A stretch of 64,000 nt of DNA from Didymodactylos carnosus (Eukaryota; Rotifera; Eurotatoria; Philodinida; Philodinidae): the NCBI GenBank assembly GCA_905250885.1, contig CAJNOQ010000158.1, positions 1-64,000 of the forward strand, written 5' to 3'. Shown piece after piece: positions 1 to 13,413 of the stretch. Within the stretch, counting starts at the first letter, position 1, and the number at the start of each line of letters is the position of its first letter. The translations under genes and the position numbers were made by a program. The notes below the pieces were generated by a model. The model ran no database searches, was not told where the DNA came from, and worked only from the letters and a program-made list of their open reading frames with translations.

Positions 1-192
1 CACGTTGAATTACCTATGTGGGAAAATGTTCAGAACCAATGAACAACCTTTTGCAGAGATAGAAAAATTTTACTTTCTAATCCAGTGGAGAACCAAAATA
101 TTTCAGATTTTTGAATCCTAAAATTTTTCTATCTCTGCAAAAACTTGTTCGTTGGTTCTGAACATTTCCCCACATATTTAATTCAACGTGCT
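1..192. repeat. Hairpin (foldback) repeat at window edge
   Basis: The first about 72 bases (from CACGTTGAATTACC) return as their reverse complement at about 121-192, so the segment folds into a hairpin with a loop of about 50 bp. The arms differ at only a few positions. It looks like a small non-autonomous DNA element; its left limit may lie outside the window. The outer end, TTGTAGAGCACGTTGAATT read inwards, resembles a stretch inside the palindromic element at 25592-26220, which suggests one family. Confidence 0.7.
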
Positions 193-1742
193 CTACAATC
201 TGGCAGTGCCAAAATATGTTCAGTTGGAAATTCATAGTGGGTCTAGCGACATCCAAATTTCAGAGACGCATCCTAGAAAGGCCTAGCAGCAGAAACAGAT
301 ATCAGATTCGTGATCAGCATCAAGCAAGATTACTCACAATCGTGTACGTTTTAAGGAAAAAGTGATTGGACATTTGGAAAGGTTCCCTCGTTAGATGAGC
401 TTCAACTAGTCGCATTATTAGCAATATGGAAGGACATAAATGCTAAGAAAAACAACAGACAGCATATCCGAACCGATCACGATATAATAAAGTCAACGGT
501 GTTCAAAAGATAAAATTGAACACTTTTTCAAAAAAACTGCCCTTTGCCACCTTATTAGCTCTCTATGTGCTGTCTTTCACACTGTATATATATCTTATGT
601 AATCGATCAAACTATGTGCATATGTTCCGATAGAAGGGATTAACATTTATATCTGTATATTCCTCGTATACGTTCATAATGTGTTAACAAGCTTGAGCAT
701 TATCTATTTTTCTTATCAAATATATAAAGTAACAAGTTCAATAAGACAAAATGAGAAATTGCCATTAGATGAGAAAAAATTATTTGTTAAAGGATTTTGA
801 TCAAAATTAATCGAACAAATGTCGACAGGAAAGAAGAAAAGATGACCACCACTACCACTACCACCATTATCGCATGTACAGAAAGATCGAACGTAAATAT
901 TTACATCAAGAGAAATAGAAAGAGAAAATATGCGACGACAACGTCAATTTTCCGGTTTCAATCAATCATAATATGTCTACGTTAAAATTAGACACGTAAA
1001 CCAAATTTAACGCGAGTGACCGAAATAAGGATTAAAATGCCGCCTATACACCTATTCTTCTCCTCCTCTTCTTCTCGTTTGATCATTTCGGGTTTTAATT
1101 GTTATGTTGTATGTGTGTGTGTGTATGTAATTTTACAGTGTCGCGTCTTACACGTAACGGACACACAATTAGAGAAGGTCATCTAAGATTAATTTCGTTG
1201 TTCATACAGAAAAAACTTAAATTCGATATAAATCTATCAGGAGAGAAAGCAAGCAATTTCCGCCTTCTCTAGAATTAGAGATTCCTGATCTCTCTCATTT
1301 CTTTTTGTTACATTTTTTTGACACAGTACTAATCCTTCCTCTTTCTTCTTTCTCTCATCAAAATGTTTTCGAATGTTTTTCCTCATGCCCCCTGTCCTTC
1401 TTCGCTGGTATTTGTCGCGTAGTAATTTTGACTTTATATACCGATGGAATTTTCAATGTAGGCGCTTGGAATTAAGTAATCTTACGAGAGAAAGAGAGAG
1501 AAAAAGAGAAAAAAGTATACGTTTCTAGTTTAAGTGTGACAATTAAAAAAGTTGTGAAGTCACTCAGTAAAAAGTATCGTTTCATTTTTAAGATTGAACG
1601 AGAGAAAGAAACGTCTGAGATCAACTGACTTCACCACTAATAAATAAATATTCAATTAAGTTTATTATAAAAAAGAATAATCTAACTTTTACATTCATCA
1701 ATAATAATAAAAACAATAATTTGTTATTAGCCGCATGCTGGT
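193..1742. other. Upstream region without recognised gene
   Basis: No convincing coding sequence is seen here. There are pyrimidine-rich stretches, a short TG repeat near 1110-1125 and a purine-rich GAGAGAAAG run near 1485-1515. The stretch ends at the proposed start of the chitin-binding gene, so it may hold the promoter, but I cannot point to a defined element. Confidence 0.5.
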
Positions 1743-4700
1743 ATGAGGCACAATTTTTTAGTCGGTAAGCAACTAAGCATACGTTTTCCTACAATTACAC
1801 ATATAAAGCAAAGTTGCCTCTAGGATAGTAGTCAACTTTTTTTCTTACATGTTTGATGTAAATTGTACCATTTGTGACGACAGTCTAATAATTGTATGAA
1901 ATCAATTATCTATTATTTTAGGTCTCCTGAGTTTATATCAAGCAATAACCATTTATCTTCCATATGAAGTGGCTTCATTCTCGCGTTGTCCTCCAAATGG
2001 ATCATTCGAAATCTCGTCAACAGGCTACTATGACGATTCCAAATTCTGTAATGTCTACCACAAATGTAATTGCACAAGAACGGAATGCCAAATTATTGAA
2101 TCGCATGTTTGCCCAATTGCAAAAGTTTATTCGAAAGATAAAGCAGCGTGTGTAGGTTAGTAGCACCAATTTCATTCTGGATTTTTTTCATCATAAAATG
2201 TTTATCATATTTTGTTGCAGATATTGAACAAGAAGGATGTGAAACAACATATGTTCAATGGGTTCAGACTCACAGTAGCACTGATCCAAATTCAGGTGTT
2301 GCCTATATGGTCTCCGATAGTCTTCAGCCGTCAACATCTACCAAACATTTTGAATGCCAACCAGGTGCACAAGGCCGTTTCGTTGATCCAAATATTTGCA
2401 ATATTTTTCATGTATGTATCCAACGAAACTCACAAACTGTTGACCAACCGTTCATGTGTCCTTATCCAACAATATTTAAAACTCTAACACCTGATAAAAT
2501 GTATTGTGCTCGACCGGAACCCTATGATTGTAAAGGCAAAGCTTTTTATCGTGGAATAGAAACAAATGATGTAATGGGTAAAGCAGTTGTTGATGATTCA
2601 CTATCCTATCGTTTACCAGAGAATACGTTGATCATTGAAAATTGCACAAAGAATGGTTTATATGCCGATAGTTTCTATTGTAATGGGTACCATAAGTGTA
2701 TTAATGGACAAGATCAACAGTATCTATGTGAAAATCAACTGCTATTTAATCCGATATCAAATGTTTGTGATTATCCAATTAATGTCGATTGTGGAGGTAA
2801 AAAAGTGAAATAAAGTTACTCCCAAATCTACTTTTTCTATATGGTGTACGATTTTTTTCAGGCAAATCATTATTACGTCGCCCAGTGGGCTTTCCTAATG
2901 GCACACTGGTGAATTCCTCCTATATTATGGTATTTGGGAGTGAATTGCGTCCAGAATGTCCGAACAGAATTCAAAATGTTCTTGTATCAGATGTCAAGTA
3001 TTGTAATGTATTCTACCATTGTCAAAGCGGTCAAGGCTCAGTGTACATGTGTAAGGATGGTCATGCATTTGAAATTCACAATGAACAAACCAGAGAAGAG
3101 GGAATTGGCTCATGCCGTCTCGAAGAAACGGTCGATTGTGAAAATCGTCTTATTCTAACATCAAATGGAAAACGTCAACCAAAACGAACTATCATTAATA
3201 AAAATCAATTCAATTCAGTACCATTGATAAATACTGGTGATGATTTGAATTATCAGTCGACAAAATCATCAAAAACACTTCGTTCAAAATATTCGAATTT
3301 TATTCTGTTACCACCAACATTGAATCAAAAAGTTGTGGTAAATGTTCAGTTTGATTGTAAAGGACGAATTGATGGTCACTGGAGAGATACACGATATTGT
3401 GATATTTTTCATGCATGTATTGCCGGAGAACAACGCCGATCTTATGGTTGTAATCAAATTGGAGAACGATTTTACTTTGATGATGTTACGCAAAAGTAAG
3501 TTTTTTTCGCACTGATATGTTTGTTTTCTTTAAATATTTAAAACTTACTTAGATGTGAATTTGCATCTCAAAATTCAAATGGTTGTCAAGCAAATCAATA
3601 TTATGGTCCAATTGAAGAACCACCATCTATTCCCGGTTCTTCTCTTAGTACATCGGCACCAACTGAACCCTGGAAAATATTTATACAATCACGAGAACAA
3701 TTTACCTGTTCAGGTCAGTTAACTCACCTGTTTGTAAAGTCCTATTTAAGTTCTAATGTTTCTCTAGGAAAACAAGACGGATTCTACGCTAGTCGTTGGT
3801 GTAATGCTTTTTATCGATGTTTCACTGGGATATCTAGTGCCTTCTTGTGTCCAAAAATGCCGAGCGGTTCCCGTTTATGGTGGGTTCAGCATGGTAGCCC
3901 CCAAGGTATTCCACAAGAAACTGCTTCGTGCACATGGCCGTGTGAAACAAGCAGAAGATGTACAAGTTCAGGTGGAATCATTGTTGATAGCGGAAATGCC
4001 GTAAGTGAAAGTCAACAAGAAGCTGATTCCGTTTTCCAATCATCGTTGTGCACAACAGCTGGCTCATCATCGGGAGTGACCGGGATGGGTGCAACACAAC
4101 CACCGTTCAACGCAGGTTCAGGATCAGTTGGTACTGGCGGATCGCTAGGATCCGGTCACAGTTTCAATCCGGGTACATCAGGAATTGGAAGTGGAACTTT
4201 TAATCCGAGTGCGGGATCTTCTGCCACAAATTTGGGATCTGGGAATGGTTTTCAGACAGGAGTTAGTGGATCCGGCTCAATGACAGGCACAAGCTCTCAA
4301 TCATCGGGACCTGGTGGTGCGCCTGTAGGAGGTGAGAACTTTTTTTTTATCGTTAGTCAGAATAATATAACTAAAACTATCTAATTCATCGAACGTACTA
4401 TTTATGTTAGTTTCACATCTTGATCTTAACGTGAAAATACACGTTTTTTTAAATTTAACTCTCTTACTTTTAGCAACATTTACTGTTGACAGTGACGTCT
4501 CGTGTATTGGTCAAGCGGATGGTGCATTCTTGTCCAGTCGTTATTGCAATGTATTTCATCGTTGTGTCAGTGGTACACGCCGAGATTTTCGATGTCCGAG
4601 AGCCACCAACACTCCCTATGATCTATGGTGGAATCAACAAACACAACTTTGTGACTGGCCATGCCGAATACCATGTCAAGTGCAAATATACGGCACACAA

Positions 4701-7700
4701 GGAGCGAGTACTCAACAAATTCGTCAAGAAGATTCCATTTTAAATCGAAACGAATGTACCGGATATCAAGTACAAACAGCTGCTACATCCTCCTCAGTAA
4801 ATCTCAATCAAATTCTCGGTGGACAAGCGATGGTCTATTCAGCACAAACTCAAACATCAAGACCCATTGAAAATCCCGATTTGAATTTTGTTTGTAATCA
4901 ACCGGGAAAATATGCATCGCGAAGATTCTGCAATGTTTATCATGAATGTCTTGATAGTGGTATACCACCAAGTCAATCATACGAATGTTTGAATTCGTTT
5001 TTTGATCGTAGTCAAGGTATTTGTACAGCAAAAGATCAAGTACCGTGTATGGGTGGCATTTTTCCTTATGATTCAATACCCATTGATAAAAATCCAGACA
5101 CAATTACTTGTTCAACCCAAAGTGGTTTCTACATTCATAGTTCAAGACAGTTCTGTAACATCTACTATGTTTGTGATGGTATTGTCGCTTCACCCACCAC
5201 ATTTCGATGTTATGACCGACAAACTGGACAAGAAGGAATATTCGATCCATTTGCTGAACGATGTGATTCACGAAAAAATTCGAATTGTCAAAATTCCATT
5301 CTCAATTTTGGTCAACAACAACAATATAAATCGATTGCAATCGATTATCAACGAACAGAAAATATTCAACCATTGCCGTGTAAACCTGATCAACAATATC
5401 TTGTTGAACATGAACAATATTGTAATCTATATCATTCATGTAAACAAGGTAAATGCTACGTTGCTTAAAGATTTTAATCTAACTATACAAATTCAGATTG
5501 TAGGTCAGGATAACTTAATATTTAACTATCTTTCAGGTGATTATCGTATCTATGCATGTATATCAACATCATCGGAACCATCTCAAGATCAAACGTCATA
5601 TTTCTATCAGTCAAATGGTCAATGTGCAGCACCTGTCTCTGCCATATGTCCAAAAACAAAATCTGTCTATGCTTACTCTCGTCTTCTACCCACAACAGAA
5701 TCTCAACCACTTCTCATGTTAAACGATCAACAACATAACTACGGATCAATTCCCATTCAAGAACGGGTTAAACCACAACCACTATGTAAATTACATGAAA
5801 ATTACATTATTGGACATGAACACTACTGTAATTTGTTCTATGGATGTAAAGATGGTGAATTAATATTATATGCTTGTATCGATAGATTAACAGGTATCAA
5901 ACAAAACAATAAGTAATCAATAGCATTTTACAAACTAGTCTTGTTCTTTTAGGCACATATGGTGGCATATTTCAATCATCCACTGGTAACTGTATTACTC
6001 CGAGCCAACAAGAATGTCCAACAAATGAATATTTTCAACCAAATGAATCCACCGATTCTAAGGTTTCACCAAACGAAAATGATATTATTCCAACATTAAC
6101 TACTCGTCGTCCAAATAGTGTGGCATTCATGTCGTATACAATGTTAGAACCAAATAATCTTACATCACGTCTTAACTCTTCTTCAGTAAAATCTCAATTT
6201 TATGGTGTTCAATCACTGTTTTCATGTAAAAATCGTCAAGATGGATATTATGAATCAGAATGGTGTAATATATTTTATCGATGTTTCAATGGTAAACGAA
6301 TGGATGAACGATGTCCACAAGGACAAACAAATCTTCAATTAGGTCAACCACAATATGATCTTTGGTGGACACATCAAAACCAAGAATATAATCATACTCA
6401 TCCACATTATTTTGGCGGAAGAGATTATATGGTTAGATGTGAATGGCCATGTAAAATACAATGTAAAAAACCGATATGGGTACCGAATGATCATCAATAT
6501 CCTGTGGGCGCTGATCTTGTCAAACGTCAAGATCAGGAATTGAGACCGGGTTGTTCAACATCTCATTCAACATTTAGTGGACGAAAAATGCGTGGTGAAG
6601 GTATGATTATGTATTCTGACATTCCAAATCCAACAAATTTTTCTGCCTGTCCACAAACTAATCAACGTCAACGTGTGGCTGATTTGAAATATTGTAATAT
6701 ATTTCATGAATGTACTAATAGCAAAGTGACAGGATCTTTCTTGTGTATCGAATCACAATTTGATCAAACAATAAAAGATTGTGTTACATTTACAAATTAC
6801 TGTCCAGTGGATAAACGATATTCATATTCGAGAAATCGTTTAGCAGCTCAACAAGGAACATATTATGAAGCAGTTGAAGTCCGAAGTGTTAATCCAAGTG
6901 GTTATGAATGCATAACAGTAAGCAAAATTTACATTAAATACAAACTTGTATACTGATTTTCATTTTATATTGTCCTAGGATGGTATTCATACGGATCCAA
7001 TGTTTTGTAATTTATTTCATGCTTGTTCTGGTCGTACACGTCGTTCATTTCAATGTCGTCAAACGGGTACCGATGGTATTAATGACGGTGTATCTACATT
7101 CGATTTATTAACAAAAAGTTGTTCAAAATTTTCTCCTCAATCGTGTCAAACTCTCTTATACAATCAAGAATTTGTTATTATTCCTGTCATGTTCAAACCA
7201 CCAAGTGTCTCACCATGTGGAAAAGAAGGCTTTTTCTCAGTTGCTGATAACATGATGGCACCGCAATATTGTAATATGTTTGCATGGTGCCCGAAAGGAC
7301 ATGGTGAAGCTAAAGTATTCGAATGTGTACCGTCATTGCCGGGTGCTCATACAGGTGCATTTGATTTATCACGTCGTTCTTGTAGTTCAAAAGCCACATG
7401 TCCAAAAGCACGTCTAGCTTCGCCTCACAATACATCATTGTTAGCGCTCACCTTACGTCCGAAAGTAGTAACGATTGGTACGCGTAAACAGTTTTCATTA
7501 ACAAGTACAATGGTTGAAAATGGTTACATTGCATTAGGCACAGATTTTCAAACAGCTTTTTCATGTCCACCAGGCTATACGGGTTTCTATTCAAACCCAA
7601 ATTTTTGTGATGTTTTTCATTATTGTTATGAAACTGGGGAATTGTCATCTTTTGTATGTGCATCAATGCCAAACAGATATCAATTATGGTGGAGCCATCA

Positions 7701-9973
7701 AAATGAAAATCCAAGATCAGATGTAAGTATTAATACATTCTGCTGCATTTAGTTTTATTTAATGAGCTGGGCATATTTTCTCTTTAGAATGTTTTTTGCG
7801 ACTGGCCGTGTAATTTACAAGGTGTTTATGCGTGTCCATCATATAAACAGATATTAATGCGTGATCGTCAACCCACTGGAAGCGTGAGTCAACGCGAAGT
7901 AGTTGAAGCTACATGCTCGTCGGCTCAGGTACCTGTCACACAAGAGACAACAATTTATACTATCTATCCAGCATTTAATGGCAACGGACAACAAGGACAA
8001 AATGATCAGGGAGGTCCAACAACATTCTATCAGCCATCACCAGCAGGTCAGTTTTACATACGACTAAACTTCGAAGGAATATCATTTCAAGTTGGTTTTT
8101 ATTAAACAACTGTTAGAGTGAATGTACCTTTCAAAAATGCTTCTATTTATTTAGGTATGAGTTCTGGTCAGTTAGGTTATCAACAGTGTGCTCCTTCGAA
8201 TGAATGGTATGTCAGTCAACAAATGATTCGATGTAGTTCATCCTTTGCTGCCACTGGCTATGCTCCTGATCCAAAAGATTGTTCTAAATATTATCAATGT
8301 GATCAATCAATTGGTCAAGATGGAATGTCAACAGGTATGTTAAATACTTTTCATTTTCTTTTCACCTTGGTCATATGCACTTTACAATAAGTACTAAAAA
8401 TAAATATTACGTGTAGAAATGAATATTGCACATTCTTTTAATCCGTTGAACGATGGTAGAAATATTTAACGTTTTTATGTGAAAGAAAAAACGTGATCAA
8501 CTTCCTTTTGTTCTTCCAATTATATGACATGTCGTACACAAGATTGTTTCAGTTTAATCAAGTAGTTCTATAAAGTCATCATATTGTCAAACACGCGCTG
8601 CTGTTGTTTTTCTATACCTAGTTTTGTTTAATATAACACATATTTAACAAATATATTACTCATTTAAAGGATATATTATGATATTTAACAATGTCTGTCA
8701 GAGTTACAGCTTAAAATATTTGTTGTCATTAGAGATTAAGAGCAAAGACGAATGAAACAAACAGAGTAAAACACATGAAAAACTGTTATAAAGAGAAAGA
8801 CACACACGAACATCTTCTATAATTGACTGACACTGTACTTTTGAATTGAACGTGACTTTCGATCGCAAATATAAGCTTAGTCCTTCATCATAGCATTAAC
8901 AACTTTTTGAATGTTTTATCAGGAGAAACTGATTATACTCAAAAAAACTTCACATTGTAGTATAAGGAATTATCTTGGAAACAAGTATAAGTTCTAACAC
9001 TAAGTTAATCGTGCCGACAATTTATTGCTAAATTATTGCTGTGATTCTCTTAGGAATATTAATGCAATGTATTGCTGGTCTTTGGTGGGATCAACAACGT
9101 CGAAGTTGTGTATTACCATCTGAGGTCGCTTGTAATCCATTTAATATAATTAATTCACAAGGACAAGCAATGGATGGTAAGAGCTCTTTTAGTCTATATA
9201 TGAGTCAGTTATATATTGAATTCTTTTTCTCTGTGTAGTTGGTGGTTATCCATCACAGACACAGCCTCAGCCTCAGCAGCCATCCGTTTATCCAACTGTT
9301 GGAATTACAACACCATTTGTTTATCAACCACAAACTCCGGTTCAAGTACAAGGTATTGTAACGGCAATCTGCTTTGTATTCGGTTTTTCTAATTCATTTA
9401 TTTTATTCTTACAATCAGGATCACAAACAGCTCCTTGTCGAGGTGGACCACTCTGTATTGACGTTGGACTTAATATTCTTCAACAAATGAAAGCTATACC
9501 AGGCAGACCAGGATGGTTGTAAGTATACTATAATTCATAATGTTAGTCAATTCTACTTTGATAACATCATCTTCAATTTTAGTTACAAATGTGATAGTCA
9601 ATGTGCATTAGAAATGCGTTGTCCACCAGGTCTGATTTTTGATGATTTATATCAACGATGTGAATGGCCGTCGTCTCCACAACAGCAAAATGTTTTAGGC
9701 AGCTTGAGAGATAAAAAGGACACCAATGATAAAATTCAACATGAGACATCAAAAGATAAAGCATCACAACTACACGTTTATCCAACAACAGTAATAAAAT
9801 CAAAACAACAAAACAACAAAGCAACAAAACGTTTAATTCTCAATCAAAATAATTTATCATCAACTCCAACACCATCAACTAACACCACCACCAACACTAC
9901 TACTACTACAGATACTAGCACTACTACCTCTTCTAAAGAAGTTAAGTCTAAAAGCAAAATAATGGAACCATAA
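1743..9973 (+). CDS. Secreted multidomain chitin-binding protein (about 18 peritrophin-A/CBM14 modules)
   Basis: Sixteen exons join in frame: 1743-1764, 1922-2155, 2221-2796, 2862-3495, 3553-3713, 3768-4331, 4474-5448, 5537-5893, 5953-6917, 6979-7722, 7788-8046, 8155-8334, 9054-9176, 9239-9352, 9419-9518, 9583-9973. The product is 2132 residues. The start MRHNFLVG then LLSLYQAITIYLPY gives a plausible signal peptide across intron 1. Cysteine-rich modules of the form C-x-DG-Y-x-(Y/F)CN-x-(F/Y)H-x-C-...-C-...-C follow one another, about 18 in all; the last is degenerate. This is the peritrophin-A (CBM14) fold, which binds chitin in peritrophic matrix or cuticle. Eleven of fifteen introns are phase 1, as expected of exon-shuffled extracellular proteins. 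A Gly/Ser-rich linker is coded at 4070-4330, and a Thr/Asn-rich tail ends the protein. No transmembrane segment or catalytic chitinase domain is seen, so a structural role is inferred. Confidence 0.92.
8335..9053 (+). other. Long intron (719 bp) of the chitin-binding gene
   Basis: This intron separates exons 12 and 13, while most introns of the gene are 54-157 bp. It begins GTATGT and ends TCTTAG. I see no repeat structure, coding sequence or RNA gene in it. It splits the penultimate CBM14 module between its fourth-cysteine region and the LWWDQQ segment. Confidence 0.7.
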
Positions 9974-10352
9974 ACTCGATAACGTGTATAACACACATTT
10001 GTTTTTATTTTGTTTTGTCTAATATGTTATGCTGTAATACAGCTTAAAATAAAATTTATAATTATTCCATTTTCACCTGAACAGTGCGTGAAATATTTGT
10101 TAACCATTGAGCAGAACATTTTTTCAATTTTCGTTCATTACTGGTGTTTTTTTTTATTCAATTTGTTCTTCTTTTCTCTTTTCCTTTTTCAACTGTTGTA
10201 TATATAGAGTTTCTTCTTCTTTTACATAGACAGATGAGAATGATATTTAAAAAAGTGCAGTCACTTTTCTTTTAAAATAAAATTATTCTAATAAATTCAA
10301 CACTGCTATAGAACAAAAATATCAAGTATATTAGAAGATAATGATTTCTGTA
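9937..10352 (+). repeat. Left arm of inverted duplication: 3' end of chitin-binding gene
   Basis: The last coding codons and 3' untranslated region of the chitin-binding gene recur in reverse complement at about 12835-13272, with only scattered differences. The arm contains a candidate polyadenylation hexamer AATAAA near 10049. The original is taken to be this copy because it is continuous with the gene. Confidence 0.85.
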
Positions 10353-12544
10353 TCAAGAAATTTTCTTTCTTGCTGGTGATAATGGCAACGATTAAGTAAG
10401 GTAATTTGATTTAGATTCTGACATAAAAGTGTGCTATTTTCCGCAACATATGTGACTAACAATACCATCATCGAGAATAAAAGATAATGGTATTCGTTTG
10501 TTGCCATCTAACTCAACAAGAAACATTGCTATTTATTCATGTGTTTGATCAAGAAATGGTTCTATGAAGCATAATGTTCAAAAATTTGCAGGTTTTAGAT
10601 CTTCTTATTGATTGTTGTTCTCTATAATATTTCATTTCATATTTGGCATTTACAGTGTATGATCAATATGGTATTCCTTGATCCGTTGATATTCTTGAAC
10701 TATGTGGCTTCTATGTAACTTTGATGATTGAAATTTTGCGCATTTCGATTCTGGCTTAAAAGTGCCCATTCTTAACTATAGAACTACAATTCTTTTTAAT
10801 TATATTATGTAAGACGACGTGGTAAACGCGTCATTCATTTTTTCAAATTGACCTTTTCCTGTACATGATGATAGTAATCTTAACTTTAAAAAAAACCAGT
10901 GAAAGAATATGTGAAATTTATTATTGGCTTAGTTAACAATTAAATTGAATTATTGACATTTTTAATCGGATATATATGATAGATATACCGTCTTTACACT
11001 AGGTGAGAGAAAGCCGATTAAACCTCAACACTGATTTAATTTGTTTCTTTATCACACTCTTTCTCTCTTTCTCTCTCTCTCTCTCTATATATATATACTG
11101 TCGTCTGCTGATCTATAGACGGTGTGATCATATAGTACAATAAACAGCGCTGCACAGTACAGTATTCATACTTAAGGATTTCAAAGAGTCAAACTATTAT
11201 GATCGATTCATCTGCAGAACAAAAAATCTTGTTTTAGCATGAGTTACGGTTCTCGTCCAAGATTTATACTTACTAAGTATTATAAAGTTATCTTTGATTT
11301 CTTTTTCAACTCATTGATGCAACGCCTGTTTCTCCTATTCAATCAGCTTCCAGACAAACCTACATCAGAAAATATTCAATTAAGGCAGATCTTTCAACCT
11401 CTATACAATTTGAAAAGATTGCCCATTCATACTCTTTCTGCAAAGTAAAGCAAGTTGTATACCCATACAAGATGAGTCACACGCATGCATTTTTCTACGT
11501 ACGCCTTCAGGAACAAATATTGAACGACAATAATTCTAGCTCCGTAAAATCTTCTATTCCAAATAAATGTGTAGGAAACCAAAGCTCATTGTTGCAGCCG
11601 CGTAATAAATCAAAACTTTTTCTATATCACTATTAACGTTTAACAACTTCATAAATTTTCCTCTTCTGACACAAGAAACGTACTTTCAGTAAGCTCGAAG
11701 TTGATTTAAAGTTGTTTTTTTTTAGAATACAAAGTGGAATAGATCCAACATTCTAAAACCTAAACTACCAAAAAACATGCAAACCATTCCACATTTGATT
11801 GACGGTACTCAATTACTACATCATACGCATTTTATTCTAACCTATCAGCTATCGCTTTCTTTCTTTTGCTTACATCTTTGATTTTTCCTCCGGTGCCTCA
11901 GGGTTCGGTTCGCTCATCCGAATAAAAAGTGAAAACTGCCTTCAAGTATCAATAATATCACTACTAAAAATGTGTTATTTTACAGTTATCTGACTTTCTT
12001 GCGAATCAATAGCTATCAAACCGATATGTTGATAGAATCCACTATCTCATCTATCAGCACGATTTTTTAGCTATTTATTGGAACTTATGCTATTACTAAT
12101 AATCAATCTGCTTAACCTATGTTTCAGGACGACTTTAGAAAAGTCAAACTACTTCGTTGACGGATGCTATTTAACTTTTTTTTGTGATGCCAAACGTTTC
12201 TGAATAAAAATAATCAAAGAAGGATCTAGTGCGCGTCATTTATACGTATTTATTGAATATGTAGAACGTTTTAAGACCTGGACAGTTCCATTCTTCACTA
12301 AACAATGGATTTAACAAAAACGATCAGTATAACAGCGTCCAATCACTGCGATTGTTCTGGTGTTATTATTGCTCGATAACTTAATTTATCTCCTATCAAG
12401 ATCGTCAAACAGATCACTGTCATTTGTGTTTAATGAAATATTTCTCCAATGGTTAAAATTTAATACCTTATACAAAATCGTTGGAGAACTTTCTGAAATG
12501 TTACAAAAACTGTTACAAAAACACCAGTTTTTGTAAACAAACAA
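10353..12544. other. Spacer between convergent genes, no gene recognised
   Basis: About 2.2 kb of AT-rich sequence between the two arms. It holds a CT-rich stretch followed by (TA)n near 11050-11095. Short open frames here, such as 11239-11448, have no splice context or recognisable domain. Confidence 0.5.
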
Positions 12545-12826
12545 CCCTTTTCTTTTTACCAACTACAATAAGCAAAATAGACATCACATCTAAATTCTCT
12601 CATTTACATAGCATGAATTAGATTGCACAATGCATATTACGACGTTATTTTTTGACTAGTATTGTTAACATATTACTTTATTATTGAATGATTATATCGG
12701 TAAACTTTATTGTTTGACTCATCGTCTCATTTGAGCGTTGCTGTAATCATAGCGTCATTTTTTATTAAATCATGCATTAATCCATAATATTTATGATTTA
12801 ATACTTGTTCAAGGTTATGTAAGATA
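12545..12826 (-). pseudogene. Truncated duplicate of the cathepsin Z-like gene 3' end
   Basis: This stretch is a diverged direct repeat of about 13285-13556, which holds the final part of the last exon and the 3' flank of the adjacent protease gene. Landmarks shared in the same order are TTTTTACCAACTACAATA, CATTTACATAGCATG, GATTGCACAATGCAT and TATTACTTTATTATTGAA. The former coding part carries substitutions and small length changes, so it is not translatable. It is a fragment with no 5' part. Confidence 0.8.
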
Positions 12827-12834
12827 GTATTAAT

Positions 12835-13272
12835 ACAGAAATCATTATCTTCTAATATACTTGATATTTTTGTTCTATAGCAGTGTTGAATTTATTAGAA
12901 TAATTTTATTTTAAAAGAAAAGTGACTGCACTTTTTTAAATATCATTCTCATCTGTCTATGTAAAAGAAGAAGAAACTCTATATATACAACAGTTGAAAA
13001 GGGAAAAGAGAAAAGAAGAACAAATTGAATAAAAAAAAACACCAGTAATGAACGAAAATTGAAAAAATATTCTGCTCAATGGTTAACAAAAATTGAAAAA
13101 ATATTCTGCTCAATGGTTAACAAATATTTCACGCACTGTTCAGGTGAAAATGAAATAATTATAAATTTTATTTTAAGCGCAACATATTAGACAAAACACA
13201 ATAAAGACAAATGTGTGTTATACACATTATCGAGTTTATGGTTCCATTATTTTGCTTTTCGATTTAACTTCT
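12835..13272 (-). repeat. Right arm of inverted duplication (copy of chitin-binding gene 3' end)
   Basis: Reverse complement of about 9937-10352. It includes the former end of the coding region (reading GGAACCATAAACTCGATAA on the minus strand) and the untranslated tail. A 34-bp unit is duplicated in tandem here at about 13052-13121 but single in the left arm. It sits directly against the end of the protease gene, between that gene and the truncated copy at 12545-12826. Confidence 0.85.
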
Positions 13273-13413
13273 AACAAAAATTCCTTTCCTTTTTACCAAC
13301 TACAATAGCAAAATAGACGTCAATAAATTCTCTCATTTACATAGCATGGATTAGATTGCACAATGCATGTTACGACGTTATTTTTTGACCAGAATTGTTA
13401 ACATATTACTTTA

